Source of the DNA: RYN-230 sp963834705
GTDB lineage: Bacteria; Actinomycetota; Actinomycetes; Streptosporangiales; Streptosporangiaceae
Direction: 5' to 3'
Length of the DNA: 64,000 nt
Assembly (NCBI GenBank): GCA_963834705.1
Contig: CAWICV010000001.1
Location: forward strand, 124,001-188,000
Part shown: positions 8,386 to 17,019 of the stretch, piece after piece
How the letters are laid out: each line of letters opens with the position of its first letter
Numbering within the stretch: the first letter of the stretch is position 1
Made by a program: the position numbers and the translations under genes
Notes under the pieces: model-generated
The model's input: only the letters and a program-made list of their open reading frames with translations
Database searches by the model: none
What the model was told of the DNA's origin: nothing

Positions 8386-9249
8386 GTGTTGCGGCTGAGC
8401 CGGCGGGTCACGCGGCTGGCGGGCTGCCTGCTGCTGACCGCCGGGGCCATGGCCGGGACGGCCAGCGCGGCGGCGGCCGCGCCCGCCTCGTCCGGGTCCG
8501 GCTGGGTCAGGCTGGCCCATCTGTCCCCGAACACCCCAGCGGTGGACGTCTACCTGTACAACTACGGCAAGCCGGACGCGATGATCGTGCTGCATCACGT
8601 GAGCTACGGCACGGTGTCGCCGTACGAGAAGGTGGCCAGCGGCGAATATACGGTGGCCATGCGGGCGGCGGGGGCCGGGCCGTCCACCAAGCCGGTGCTG
8701 TCCAGCAACCTGATGGTGCATCCCGGGCACGCGTACACGGTGGCCGGGATGGGCCCGGAGAAGGAACTGCGGCTCCAGATACTCGACGACCGGCTGAGCA
8801 CGCCCAAGGGCCAAGCGCTGGTCCGGGTGATCCAGGCGTCGCTCAAGCAGCACCGGGTGACGGTCCGGGCCGGGCACCGCATGCTCGCCAATGACCTGGC
8901 CTTCGCCAGCGTCACCGGGTACACCGCGGCCCAGCCGGGGAACTGGCCGGTGCACGCCAGCGGCGGCGCCGAGAGCTGGTCCGGGACAGTGCCGCTGACC
9001 GCCGGGTCGATCCACACCCTGGTCGTGCTGGACTCGGCCAACGGGCTGGTGGTAACCACGCTGACCGACGCGGCGGGCAGCGGCTCGATGCCGGCCGGCG
9101 GTGCGTCCACCGGCCTGGGCGGTACCGCGCCCCGGCCGCCCGCTCCCGCGCTGCCCTGGCTGGCCGGACTGGCCAGTGGCCTGCTGGCCGCGGCGGCCGC
9201 GGCCGTCTGGCTGCGCCGCCACCGGGCTGTGGCGCGGCACGCACGCTGA
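8386..9249 (+). CDS. DUF4397 secreted protein with C-terminal membrane anchor
   Basis: About 287 residues from GTG 8386, chosen because AGGAAG lies 6 nt upstream and a clean signal peptide follows (RRVTRLAGCLLLTAGAMAG, then AxA sites). The body has DUF4397 signatures WVRLAHLSPNTPAVDVYL, YGTVSPYEKVASGEYTVAMR and a second half-repeat around LVRVIQASLKQHRVTV. The C-terminus has a Pro-rich spacer, a membrane helix (about residues 255-277) and a basic tail. This resembles a cell-wall sorting architecture, but no LPXTG is present. The sortase start overlaps its stop by 1 bp, so the two are probably made together. Confidence 0.85.
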   Translation: MLRLSRRVTRLAGCLLLTAGAMAGTASAAAAAPASSGSGWVRLAHLSPNTPAVDVYLYNYGKPDAMIVLHHVSYGTVSPYEKVASGEYTVAMRAAGAGPSTKPVLSSNLMVHPGHAYTVAGMGPEKELRLQILDDRLSTPKGQALVRVIQASLKQHRVTVRAGHRMLANDLAFASVTGYTAAQPGNWPVHASGGAESWSGTVPLTAGSIHTLVVLDSANGLVVTTLTDAAGSGSMPAGGASTGLGGTAPRPPAPALPWLAGLASGLLAAAAAAVWLRRHRAVARHAR

Positions 9250-9935
9250 TGGCGGACGGCGGGCCGGGCCGGCACGGCCGCCCCGGCCCGCCGTGGCGGA
9301 AGCTGACCCGGCGGCCGGTCGCGCTGACCGTGCTGCTGGCCAGCCTGGCCCTGGCCGCGGTGGCCGGGGCCGGGCTGCTGTTGCGCAGCGGGCGGCCCGG
9401 CCGCCCGGCCACCCCGCTGCCGGCCGCCGCGACCCGGCTCGTCCCGCTCGGCCGGCCCGCCCCGCTGCCCCGGCCGGCCGGCCACGGCCAGGTGCCGCTG
9501 CCGGTCGCGCTGCGGATCCCGGCCATCGGCGTGCGGACCCGGCTGATCCGGCTGGGCATCACGTCGCAGGGCACACTGCAGGTGCCCACCAGCACCTCGG
9601 TGGCCGGCTGGTACACCGGCAGCCCGCGGCCCGGCGCAGTCGGCTCGTCGGTCATCGCCGGGCACATCGACTCCTCCCTCGGCCCGGGTGTGTTCTACCG
9701 GCTGCGGCTGCTGCACCCGGGCAACAAGATCTTCATCCGGCAGGCGGATGGCCGGCTGGCCACGTTCCGGGTGACCGCGGTGCGCCAGTACCCGAAGGCC
9801 CGCTTTCCCACCAGCCAGGTATACGGGCCCACCCCCGACGCTGAGCTGCACCTGATCACCTGCGGCGGGACGTTCGACGATGCCACCGGTTCCTACCTGA
9901 GCAACGTGGTCGTGTTCAGCGTCGAAGTGCGCTGA
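9249..9935 (+). CDS. Class F sortase
   Basis: 228 residues. One N-terminal membrane helix (about residues 25-45), a Pro-rich linker, then the sortase barrel with catalytic His139 in VIAGHIDSS and Cys205 in LITCGGTFD. The ending SYLSNVVVFS matches class F. Class F sortases are actinobacterial transpeptidases whose substrates are mostly unknown. It is in one unit with the DUF4397 gene. The adjacent DUF4397 protein lacks a canonical LPXTG motif, so its being the substrate is inference. Confidence 0.9.
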   Translation: MADGGPGRHGRPGPPWRKLTRRPVALTVLLASLALAAVAGAGLLLRSGRPGRPATPLPAAATRLVPLGRPAPLPRPAGHGQVPLPVALRIPAIGVRTRLIRLGITSQGTLQVPTSTSVAGWYTGSPRPGAVGSSVIAGHIDSSLGPGVFYRLRLLHPGNKIFIRQADGRLATFRVTAVRQYPKARFPTSQVYGPTPDAELHLITCGGTFDDATGSYLSNVVVFSVEVR

Positions 9936-9951
9936 TCGCAGAGTTACTCAG

Positions 9952-9993
9952 CAGTACGTAGTCGGCCGTAAACATCGCGCTATTCCGGTTGAA
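9952..9993 (+). promoter_or_regulatory. Conserved upstream block of the duplicated membrane-protein gene (copy 2)
   Basis: CAGTACGTA (9952-9960), 11 nt, ACATCGCGCTATT (9972-9984) and GGTTGAA (9987-9993), parallel to 6873-6914. This shows the duplication included the promoter region. Confidence 0.6.
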
Positions 9994-10092
9994 ATCAAGG
10001 TCTCAGCTGTGCTCCTCTAGCACCCTGGGATTGGGATGTCCTTGCTGCTCATTGGCCCGTTTGCGGAGGACGCCGGGCCGGAATGACAGGGC

Positions 10093-10188
10093 TTGCCGTG
10101 GCGCAGTCCCGGCCATAACGCCGCCCAGGATGCAGTGATCGTGTCAGTGCGGGACATGGGAGGCGAGGGCGCTGGCCGGGGAGCATAG
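10093..10188 (+). pseudogene. Frameshifted remnant of the paralog 2 N-terminus
   Basis: In a different frame from the downstream gene, the segment NAAQDAVIVSVRDM aligns with paralog 1 (RDAVILSAEDI). It ends at a TAG at 10186. Between GACAT and the next shared string (GCGCTGGCC here, ACGCTGGCC in paralog 1) paralog 1 has 21 nt after its ATC codon, while this copy has 10 nt after ATG. A net 11-bp deletion therefore breaks the frame. Upstream promoter elements remain. Confidence 0.65.
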
Positions 10189-10237
10189 CGAGGCCGGGTC
10201 CGGTGCGGCCGGCCTGGACCAGCAGGATCGTGCGCCG

Positions 10238-11260
10238 GTGCCATCGCCTGGCCCGGGTGCGGGACGGCCGCCGCTCCGGCCGGGCAGGCCGCCATCGTGG
10301 GGGACGGTGCTGGCCACTACCATCCGGCTGTGGTGGCAGCGGCGCGGGCGCGGCGGCCGGACGGTCATAACCGCCGCAGCAGTGATCATCGTGCTGCTGG
10401 CCGCAGCGGGCATCGCCGCCGGGCTGACCAGTGGCAGCGGATCGGGCCAGGCCACCCCGTCCGCATCGGCCCGCGGCCACCGGGCCAGCCATCGCCCGGC
10501 GCTCAGCCCGGCCGAAGCGCAGGCCGCCGCCACAGCCCGGGCCGCCGCCGCGTCCTGGGTGGCCCAGCAGATCACCCCGGGCACGACCGTGTCCTGCGAC
10601 GCGCAGATGTGCACCAACCTGGAGCAGGCCGGGCTGCCTACGGGCCAGTTGCTGTATCTCGGCGTGGGCACGGCCAGCCCGGTGGAGAGCAGCGTGCTGG
10701 TGGCCACCGCGGCGGTCCGGCAGAAGTACGGCGCGCGGCTGGCCAGCGTGTACGCGCCGGACGTGCTGGCCAGCTTCGGCACCGGCAGCGCCCAGGTCAC
10801 CGTCCGGGTGGTGGCCCCCACCGGGGCCGCGGCCTACGCGTCCGGGCTGACCGCGGACCTGGCCGCCCGGGTGGCGGCCGGCCACCGGCTGCTGCACAAC
10901 CCGCGGCTGCACCCGTCCGCCGCGGCCCGCCAGGCGCTGGCCACCGGGCAGGCCGACGGCAGGCTGCTGGCCGACTTCGCCGCGCTGGCCGCCCGGCACC
11001 CGCTCCGGGTCATCGACTTCGGTCCTGGGCCGGCCGGGCTGAGCAAGGGGCAGCCGCTGCGCACCGCGGACATCGCGCCGGCTGGCTTCGGCACCGCGGC
11101 GAAGCCGGACAACCTGCGCCTGCTGGCCCGGCTGCTGCTGGCCGAGCCGGCCCGGTACCGCCCGGCCAGCCTGGCCCGGCTACGGCTGGCGGGCGGCACG
11201 GTGGTGCTGCGTGTCACGTTCACCGCGCCGAGCCCGCTCGGGCTGGCCCCGAAGGCCTAA
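10238..11260 (+). CDS. Membrane-anchored protein, paralog 2 (N-terminally truncated)
   Basis: 340 residues from GTG 10238, the first conventional start left after the upstream frameshift. It keeps GTVLATTIRLWWQRR, a membrane helix (about residues 44-68) and the same extracytoplasmic domain as paralog 1, with the Cys pair in SCDAQMC and SVYAPDVLASFGTGSAQV. It lacks the PEPPS tract and the acidic N-terminal arm. No good ribosome-binding site is seen before 10238, so expression is uncertain. The intact 340-codon frame argues that the extracellular part is still under selection. Function unknown. Confidence 0.7.
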   Translation: MPSPGPGAGRPPLRPGRPPSWGTVLATTIRLWWQRRGRGGRTVITAAAVIIVLLAAAGIAAGLTSGSGSGQATPSASARGHRASHRPALSPAEAQAAATARAAAASWVAQQITPGTTVSCDAQMCTNLEQAGLPTGQLLYLGVGTASPVESSVLVATAAVRQKYGARLASVYAPDVLASFGTGSAQVTVRVVAPTGAAAYASGLTADLAARVAAGHRLLHNPRLHPSAAARQALATGQADGRLLADFAALAARHPLRVIDFGPGPAGLSKGQPLRTADIAPAGFGTAAKPDNLRLLARLLLAEPARYRPASLARLRLAGGTVVLRVTFTAPSPLGLAPKA

Positions 11261-11295
11261 GCCATAGATCTGAAACTGACGGATCCAGCCTCCGG

Positions 11296-11961
11296 CTACC
11301 AGCCGCGGGCGCGCCACTGCGCCAGGTGCGGGCGTTCCGCGCCGAGCGTGGTGTCCTTGCCATGCCCCGGGTAGACCCAGGTGCCATCGGGCAGCTCGCC
11401 GAACACCCGGGCCTCCAGGTCGTCCATCAGCTGGCCGAACCGGGCCGGGTCGCCCTGGGTGTTGCCGGGGCCGCCCGGGAACAGCGAGTCGCCGGTGAAC
11501 AGGTGCGGCTCATCAGCCAGCTGGCCGCCCGCGTCGTACAGCAGCGCGATACTGCCCGGCGTGTGACCGCGCAGGTGGATGACCGCGACGCTGGTGGCGC
11601 CGACCGGCACCACGCCAGCGTTCTGTATCAAGGTGGTGACGGGTACGGGCAGCTCGGGGGCATCGGCGGGATGCGCCACCGTGTCTGCGCCCGTCGCCGC
11701 CACCACTTCGGGCAGCGCCTGCCAGTGGTCCCAGTGCTGGTGTGTGGTGATGATCCGGCGCAGCGGGCGGTCGCCGATCAGCGCCAGCAGCCGGTCGGGC
11801 TCGTTGGCCGCGTCGATGAGCACGGCGTCGCCGGTCTCGGGGTCGGTGAGCAGGTAAGCGTTGTTGTCCATCGGGCCGACGGACAGCTTGCTCACGGTCA
11901 GGCCCGGCAGTTCCCGGGTGTCCGGCGGGCCGCCGGCGGTCACGTTCCCGGTGTAGGCCAC
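11296..11961 (-). CDS. MBL-fold metallo-hydrolase
   Basis: 221 residues from GTG at 11961, with AAGGAG upstream. The metal motif THQHWDHW (H-x-H-x-D-H) is followed by further ligand His residues in LRGHTPGSI and VYPGHGKDT and an Asp in FTGDSLFPGG: the glyoxalase II-like subgroup. This would be a thioester or related hydrolase in the cytoplasm, acting on a mycothiol or glutathione-like conjugate (inference). It is followed upstream on the same strand by the DinB-like gene (29-bp gap) and lies beside uvrA, a neighbourhood often seen in actinobacteria. Confidence 0.88.
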   Translation of the reverse strand: MAYTGNVTAGGPPDTRELPGLTVSKLSVGPMDNNAYLLTDPETGDAVLIDAANEPDRLLALIGDRPLRRIITTHQHWDHWQALPEVVAATGADTVAHPADAPELPVPVTTLIQNAGVVPVGATSVAVIHLRGHTPGSIALLYDAGGQLADEPHLFTGDSLFPGGPGNTQGDPARFGQLMDDLEARVFGELPDGTWVYPGHGKDTTLGAERPHLAQWRARGW

Positions 11962-11990
11962 CAGTGTCTCCTTGGGGTTGAGGTGTGGTG

Positions 11991-12716
11991 CTAGCGCCAC
12001 GGCGGCGGGACCGGCGCGGTGGCCGCGCCGGTGACCTGCAGCCCGGTGCCGTCGGCCCGGCCGGACAGCCAGGCCAGCAGCTGAGCCGGCGGGCCGTGCA
12101 CGGTCAGCTCCGGCGGGTCCGGGCGGCCCGGCCCGACCAGGAAGCTGTCCGGCCAGCCGTCCGGGACCAGGCGGCAGGCGGTCATGTCCGGGCGGCCCGC
12201 GAACGACACCGCCACCCGGGGCAGCGCGTCGGCCACGAACCCCGCGGGCCAGCCGCCGGGCGGGTAGCCGGTGCCCAGGTCGACGTGATGGAACTCCAGC
12301 TCGGACAGGCGGGTGCGGAGGATGTCCCGGGCCGGGAACGGCTCGCCGCGCCGTTCGACCTGAGCCGCCCAGGCCGCGGCGGGCATCTCGGCGGCGGCCG
12401 CGGCGAACGCGGCGGCGCTCTGGCTCAGGTCCGCGGTGAGGTCTGCGGCGCTCCGCCCGGCGCCGGCCGCGATGGCCTCGTCCCGGGCCGCTTCGCTCGG
12501 GTACATCGGGGTCTTGCTGCCGGTCCGCGCCCAGTGCAGCAGGTTGCGCAGGCCGTCCGCGTTGCGGGCCAGGTGGGTGAGCACGTGCCCGCGGGTCCAG
12601 CCGGGCAGCCGGGACGGGGCGGCGGCCTGCTCGTCGGTCAGCGCGCCGGCGCTGCTCAGCAGACGGCCGGTCGATTCCTGGATCCCGGCCAGCTGCTCGC
12701 TGGTATCGCTGTCCAC
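11991..12716 (-). CDS. Maleylpyruvate isomerase / DinB-fold family protein
   Basis: 241 residues from a GTG at 12716 preceded by AAAAGGAG. PGWTRGHVLTHLARNADG and FHHVDLGTGYPPGGWP match the mycothiol-dependent isomerase N-terminal (DinB-like) fold, with His residues at the usual metal sites. The C-terminal part has the small SCP2-like domain of this family. Such proteins use a thiol cofactor, probably mycothiol in actinobacteria; the substrate is unknown. In-frame codons continue upstream to 12923 but look like non-family sequence. Confidence 0.85.
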   Translation of the reverse strand: MDSDTSEQLAGIQESTGRLLSSAGALTDEQAAAPSRLPGWTRGHVLTHLARNADGLRNLLHWARTGSKTPMYPSEAARDEAIAAGAGRSAADLTADLSQSAAAFAAAAAEMPAAAWAAQVERRGEPFPARDILRTRLSELEFHHVDLGTGYPPGGWPAGFVADALPRVAVSFAGRPDMTACRLVPDGWPDSFLVGPGRPDPPELTVHGPPAQLLAWLSGRADGTGLQVTGAATAPVPPPWR

Positions 12717-12943
12717 GGGCCTCCTTTTGGCTGGGTTCGGGGCCATCCTCTCCCACGGGATGGCACCCTGGAAGAACTGGGGCCCTTCGGTGGTTGGGGG
12801 ACAGGTGGCTGGGGGCAGGGTGGGTGAGCCGGTCAGTCGGGAAGCCTGGCGGCGGGTTCGGTGTTTTGTCAGTGGCCCCGAATAGCATGTCGTGTCTTTG
12901 GCCGACCGGGGGCTGCCCCTCATGATCCGGAGAACTGAACGCA

Positions 12944-15805
12944 GTGGCTGATCGTCTCGTCGTACGCGGCGCTCGCGAGCACAACCTGAAGGACGTGTCG
13001 CTGGATCTGCCGCGGGATTCCATGATCGTTTTTACCGGGCTGTCCGGATCGGGGAAGTCGAGCCTGGCTTTTGACACGATCTTCGCGGAGGGCCAGCGGA
13101 GGTACGTGGAATCGCTGTCCGCGTATGCCCGGCAGTTCCTGGGCCAGATGGACAAGCCGGACGTGGATTTCATCGATGGGCTGTCGCCGGCCGTGTCCAT
13201 CGACCAGAAGGCGGCCAGCCGCAACCCGCGGTCCACCGTGGGCACGATCACCGAGGTCTACGACTACCTGCGGCTGCTGTACGCGCGGGTGGGCAAGCCG
13301 CACTGCCCGATCTGCGGCCGGCCGATCTTCCGGCAGACCCCGCAGCAGATCGTGGACCGGGTGCTCGAGCTGGACGAGGGGGCCCGGTTCCAGGTGCTGG
13401 CGCCGGTCATCCGCGGCCGCAAGGGAGAGTACACCGAGCTGCTCCGTGAGCTGCAGGTCAAGGGGTACTCGCGGGCCCGGGTGGATGGCACCGTGATCCG
13501 GCTGGACAGCGTGGGCGACGGCCCAGGTCAGCTGCCGGCGCTGAAGAAGTATGAGAAGCACACCATCGAGGTGGTGGTGGACCGGCTGTCGGTCAAGGCG
13601 GACGCCCGGCGGCGGCTGACCGACTCGGTGGAGACCGCGCTGGCGCTGTCCGGCGGGATCGTGCTGCTCGATTTCGTGGACCTGGCCGAGGATGACCCGC
13701 ACCGGGAGCGGATGTACTCCGAGCACCTGGCCTGCCTGTATGACGACCTGTCGTTCGAGGAGCTGGAGCCGCGGTCGTTCTCGTTCAACTCGCCGTGGGG
13801 TGCGTGCCCGGACTGCACCGGGCTGGGCACCCGGATGGAGGTGGACCCGGACCTGGTCGTCCCGGACCCGGACAGGACGCTGGCCGAGGGAGCGATCGGG
13901 CCGTGGTCCGGCGGCCACGTCAGCGACTACTTCATCCGGCTGATCGAGGCACTCGGCGCGTCGCTGGGCTTCAGCATCGGCACGCCCTGGCACCGGCTGC
14001 CCGCCGCGGCCCGGAAGGCACTGCTCAACGGGTACGACAAGCAGGTCCACGTCCGGTACAAGAACCGGTACGGCCGGGAGCGGTCGTACTACACCTCGTT
14101 CGAGGGCGCGATCCCGTATATCGAGCGGCGGCACTCCGAGGCCGAGTCCGACTCCAGCCGGGAGCGGTTCGCCGGGTACATGCGCGAGGTGCCCTGCCCG
14201 TCCTGTCACGGGTCGCGGCTCAAGCCGATCGCGCTGGCCGTCACCGTAGACAGCCGGTCCATCGCGGACCTGTGCGCGCTGCCCATCGGTGAGCTGGCCA
14301 AGCTGCTGCTCAGCCTGGAGCTGTCCGACCGGGACATGCAGATCGCCGGGCGGATCCTCAAGGAAGTCAACGCCCGGCTCGGCTTCCTGCTCGACGTGGG
14401 GCTGGACTACCTGTCCCTGGACCGGGCGTCGGCGACGCTGGCCGGTGGTGAGGCCCAGCGGATCCGGCTGGCCACCCAGATCGGCTCCGGCCTGGTCGGC
14501 GTGCTGTACGTGCTGGACGAGCCGTCCATCGGGCTGCACCAGCGGGACAACCACCGGCTGCTGGACACCCTGATCCGGCTGCGTGACCTGGGTAACACGC
14601 TGATCGTGGTGGAGCACGACGAGGACACCATCCGGGCCGCGGACTGGGCGGTGGACATCGGCCCGGGCGCGGGGGAGCACGGCGGCAACATCGTGGTGTC
14701 CGGCCCGGTGGCCGACCTGATGGCCAGCCCGGAGTCGCTGACCGGGGCGTACCTGACCGGGCGGATGAGCATCCCGGTGCCGGCCACCCGGCGCAAGCGG
14801 TCCACGGGCCGGGAAGTGGTGATCAAGGGGGCCAGCGAGCACAACCTGAAGAACATCGACGTGGCGTTCCCGCTGGGCTGCCTGATCGCCGTCACCGGGG
14901 TGTCCGGGTCGGGCAAGTCCACCCTGGTCAACGACATCCTGTACCAGTCGCTGGCCCGGGAACTGCACGGCGCGCGCACAGTGCCGGGCCGGCACGTACG
15001 GGTCACCGGGATGAACCAGCTGGACAAGGTGGTGCACGTGGACCAGGGGCCGATCGGCCGGACCCCGCGGTCCAACCCGGCCACCTACACCGGGGTGTTC
15101 GACCACATCCGGAAGCTGTTCGCGGCGACCACCGAGGCCAAGGTGCGCGGCTACCAGCCCGGCCGGTTCTCGTTCAATGTCAAGGGCGGCCGGTGCGAGG
15201 CGTGCCACGGGGACGGCACCATCAAGATCGAGATGCAGTTCCTGCCCGATGTGTACGTGCCCTGCGAGGTGTGCCACGGCGCCCGGTACAACACCGACAC
15301 GCTGGCCGTGCACTACAAGGGCAAGACCATCGCCGAGGTGCTGGACATGCCGATCGAGGAGGCGTCGGGGTTCTTCGAGGCCATCCCGGCCATCCACCGG
15401 CACCTGAAGACCCTGGTCGACGTCGGCCTGGGCTATGTCCGGCTGGGCCAGCCCGCCCCGACGCTGTCCGGCGGTGAGGCGCAGCGGGTCAAGCTGGCCT
15501 CGGAACTGCAGCGCCGGTCTACCGGGCGGACCATCTATGTGCTGGACGAACCGACCACCGGACTGCATTTCGAGGACATCCGCAAGCTGCTCGGCGTGCT
15601 GGGCCGGCTGGTGGAGGGCGGCAACACGGTGATCGTGATCGAGCACAACCTCGATGTGATCAAGACCGCCGACTGGGTCATCGACCTCGGCCCGGACGGC
15701 GGGTCGCGCGGCGGCGAGATCATTGCCACCGGCACCCCGGAGCAGGTGGCCCAGGTGGACGACAGCTACACCGGCCAGTTCCTGAAGAAGCTGCTGAACG
15801 TATAG
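12944..15805 (+). CDS. uvrA: UvrA excinuclease ABC subunit A
   Basis: 953 residues, full length. Two ABC ATPase modules: Walker A GLSGSGKSS (about residue 32) and GVSGSGKST (about 651); signature LAGGEAQR and LSGGEAQR; Walker B YVLDEPSIGL and YVLDEPTTGL. Zinc-finger cysteines occur in CPIC, CPDCTGLG, CPSCHGSR, CEACHGDG and CEVCHG. UvrA recognises damaged DNA with UvrB. GTG start. Neither uvrB nor uvrC is in the window. The antisense strand of this gene is open for over 4 kb, a composition effect only. Confidence 0.98.
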   Translation: MADRLVVRGAREHNLKDVSLDLPRDSMIVFTGLSGSGKSSLAFDTIFAEGQRRYVESLSAYARQFLGQMDKPDVDFIDGLSPAVSIDQKAASRNPRSTVGTITEVYDYLRLLYARVGKPHCPICGRPIFRQTPQQIVDRVLELDEGARFQVLAPVIRGRKGEYTELLRELQVKGYSRARVDGTVIRLDSVGDGPGQLPALKKYEKHTIEVVVDRLSVKADARRRLTDSVETALALSGGIVLLDFVDLAEDDPHRERMYSEHLACLYDDLSFEELEPRSFSFNSPWGACPDCTGLGTRMEVDPDLVVPDPDRTLAEGAIGPWSGGHVSDYFIRLIEALGASLGFSIGTPWHRLPAAARKALLNGYDKQVHVRYKNRYGRERSYYTSFEGAIPYIERRHSEAESDSSRERFAGYMREVPCPSCHGSRLKPIALAVTVDSRSIADLCALPIGELAKLLLSLELSDRDMQIAGRILKEVNARLGFLLDVGLDYLSLDRASATLAGGEAQRIRLATQIGSGLVGVLYVLDEPSIGLHQRDNHRLLDTLIRLRDLGNTLIVVEHDEDTIRAADWAVDIGPGAGEHGGNIVVSGPVADLMASPESLTGAYLTGRMSIPVPATRRKRSTGREVVIKGASEHNLKNIDVAFPLGCLIAVTGVSGSGKSTLVNDILYQSLARELHGARTVPGRHVRVTGMNQLDKVVHVDQGPIGRTPRSNPATYTGVFDHIRKLFAATTEAKVRGYQPGRFSFNVKGGRCEACHGDGTIKIEMQFLPDVYVPCEVCHGARYNTDTLAVHYKGKTIAEVLDMPIEEASGFFEAIPAIHRHLKTLVDVGLGYVRLGQPAPTLSGGEAQRVKLASELQRRSTGRTIYVLDEPTTGLHFEDIRKLLGVLGRLVEGGNTVIVIEHNLDVIKTADWVIDLGPDGGSRGGEIIATGTPEQVAQVDDSYTGQFLKKLLNV

Positions 15806-16250
15806 TCGCGGCCGCCTCGGCTCGATCCGCAGGGCGAGGCCGTGGTGGGGCTGGCGCTGTCCCCGGACGGGCGCTGGCTGTACGCGACCAGCGAGCTGGA
15901 CCCGGGGGTGGCACTGGGCTTTTCCACCACCCGGCTGCGCCGCCATCCGGCACGATCGCTGATCGCCCGGGTGGAGGTGGGTGACGCGCCGGTCGGGCTG
16001 GCCCTGGTGAATGATGGCCGCCAGATCGTGGTGGCCGACTCCAACCGGTTCCACGCCCGCCGGCGCATCAGCCAGCCTGGCCGTGGTCCGGGCCGGCGAT
16101 GCGCTGGCGGGCCGCCCGGCGCTGGCCGGCCTGCTGCCAGCCGGCCTGTTCCCGCGGGAGATGGCGGTGGCACCCAGCGGCCGGACCCTGCTGGTGACCT
16201 GTTTTGGCTCCGGGCAGCTGGAGCTGGTGAGCCTCACTGGGCTGCCCTGA
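15806..16250 (+). pseudogene. Beta-propeller (YVTN/lactonase-like) gene remnant
   Basis: Directly after uvrA an open frame without a good start encodes VGLALSPDGRWLYATSE and VGDAPVGLALVNDGRQIVVADSNRF, typical beta-propeller blades. Near 16050 the frame is lost by about +1. The continuation SASLAVVRAGDALAG and LFPREMAVAPSGRTLLVTCFG is in another frame and ends at 16250. The upstream ~2/3 of such proteins is missing, so this is a 5'-truncated, frameshifted C-terminal piece. Confidence 0.7.
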
Positions 16251-16299
16251 CCTGGACGTCTGCCCACGGATCGGCTCAGCACGGTCACCCGGCACCGGC

Positions 16300-16305
16300 T
16301 ACGAT
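16300..16305 (+). promoter_or_regulatory. -10 box TACGAT, leaderless
   Basis: TACGAT lies 7 nt before GTG 16313, the leaderless spacing seen repeatedly in this window. Confidence 0.55.
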
Positions 16306-16312
16306 TCGCCGC

Positions 16313-16978
16313 GTGGAGATCATGACGGCGGAGGGGACGGCGCTGGCCGAGGTGGCCGGCCCGGCTGACGGCCCGGCTGACGGCCCGGCTGACGGCCCGG
16401 CTGACGGCCCGGCTGACGGTGCGGCTGACGGTGCGGGGCCTTCCTTCCTGCTGGTGCTCACGCATGGTTCGGGTGGCGGGGTGGCCACGCCTGACCTGCT
16501 CGCGGTGCGGGACGCCGGGCTGCGACTCGGCGCGGTGACGGCCCTGGTGACCCAGCCCTACCGGGTCAAGGGACAGCGGGCACCCGGCAACGCGGAGCGG
16601 CAGGACGCGGCCTGGGCCGAGCTGATCAGCCCGCTCAGGGACAGCATCGGAGCCGGCTTGCCGCTGATCCAGGGCGGGCGGAGCAACGGGGCCCGGGTCG
16701 CTTGCCGGACTGCGCAGGCGGTCGGTGCTCGCGGGGTGATCGCGCTGGCCTTCCCGCTGCATCCACCTGGCCGGCCGGAGCGCTCCCGGGCCGGCGAGCT
16801 GGCCATGGCGGGCACCAATGTGCTGGTGATCAACGGCCGGAACGATCCGTTCGGCATCCCCCGGCGGGCGGCCGGGCGGCGGCTGGTGGTACTGGACGGG
16901 GAAACGCACGCGCTGTCCAGGCACCCAGAGGCGGCCGGCCGGGCGGCCGGGTCCTGGCTGCGGAAGCTGCTCGGCTAA
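16313..16978 (+). CDS. Alpha/beta hydrolase family protein (KANL3/Tex30-like)
   Basis: 221 residues from GTG 16313 (ATG 16322 also in frame). LVLTHGSGGGVATPDL supplies the oxyanion HG motif. QGGRSNGARVACR is the nucleophile elbow with Ser in G-x-S-N-G. VINGRNDPFG holds the likely acid, and His lies in GETHALSRH near the end. This pattern fits the small KANL3/Tex30 or dienelactone-hydrolase-like group. A 12-bp repeat near the N-terminus encodes six PADG-type units. No partner gene is evident; the substrate is unknown. Confidence 0.8.
   Translation: MEIMTAEGTALAEVAGPADGPADGPADGPADGPADGAADGAGPSFLLVLTHGSGGGVATPDLLAVRDAGLRLGAVTALVTQPYRVKGQRAPGNAERQDAAWAELISPLRDSIGAGLPLIQGGRSNGARVACRTAQAVGARGVIALAFPLHPPGRPERSRAGELAMAGTNVLVINGRNDPFGIPRRAAGRRLVVLDGETHALSRHPEAAGRAAGSWLRKLLG
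16358..16429 (+). repeat. 12-bp tandem repeat, 6 copies (PADG)
   Basis: Five perfect copies of GGCCCGGCTGAC and one variant, in frame, near the start of the hydrolase. A multiple of 3, so length changes would be tolerated. Confidence 0.93.
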
Positions 16979-17019
16979 CCGAGCGGCTGCGGGCCGGCCT
17001 GGGTCCGCGGGGGTACGCG

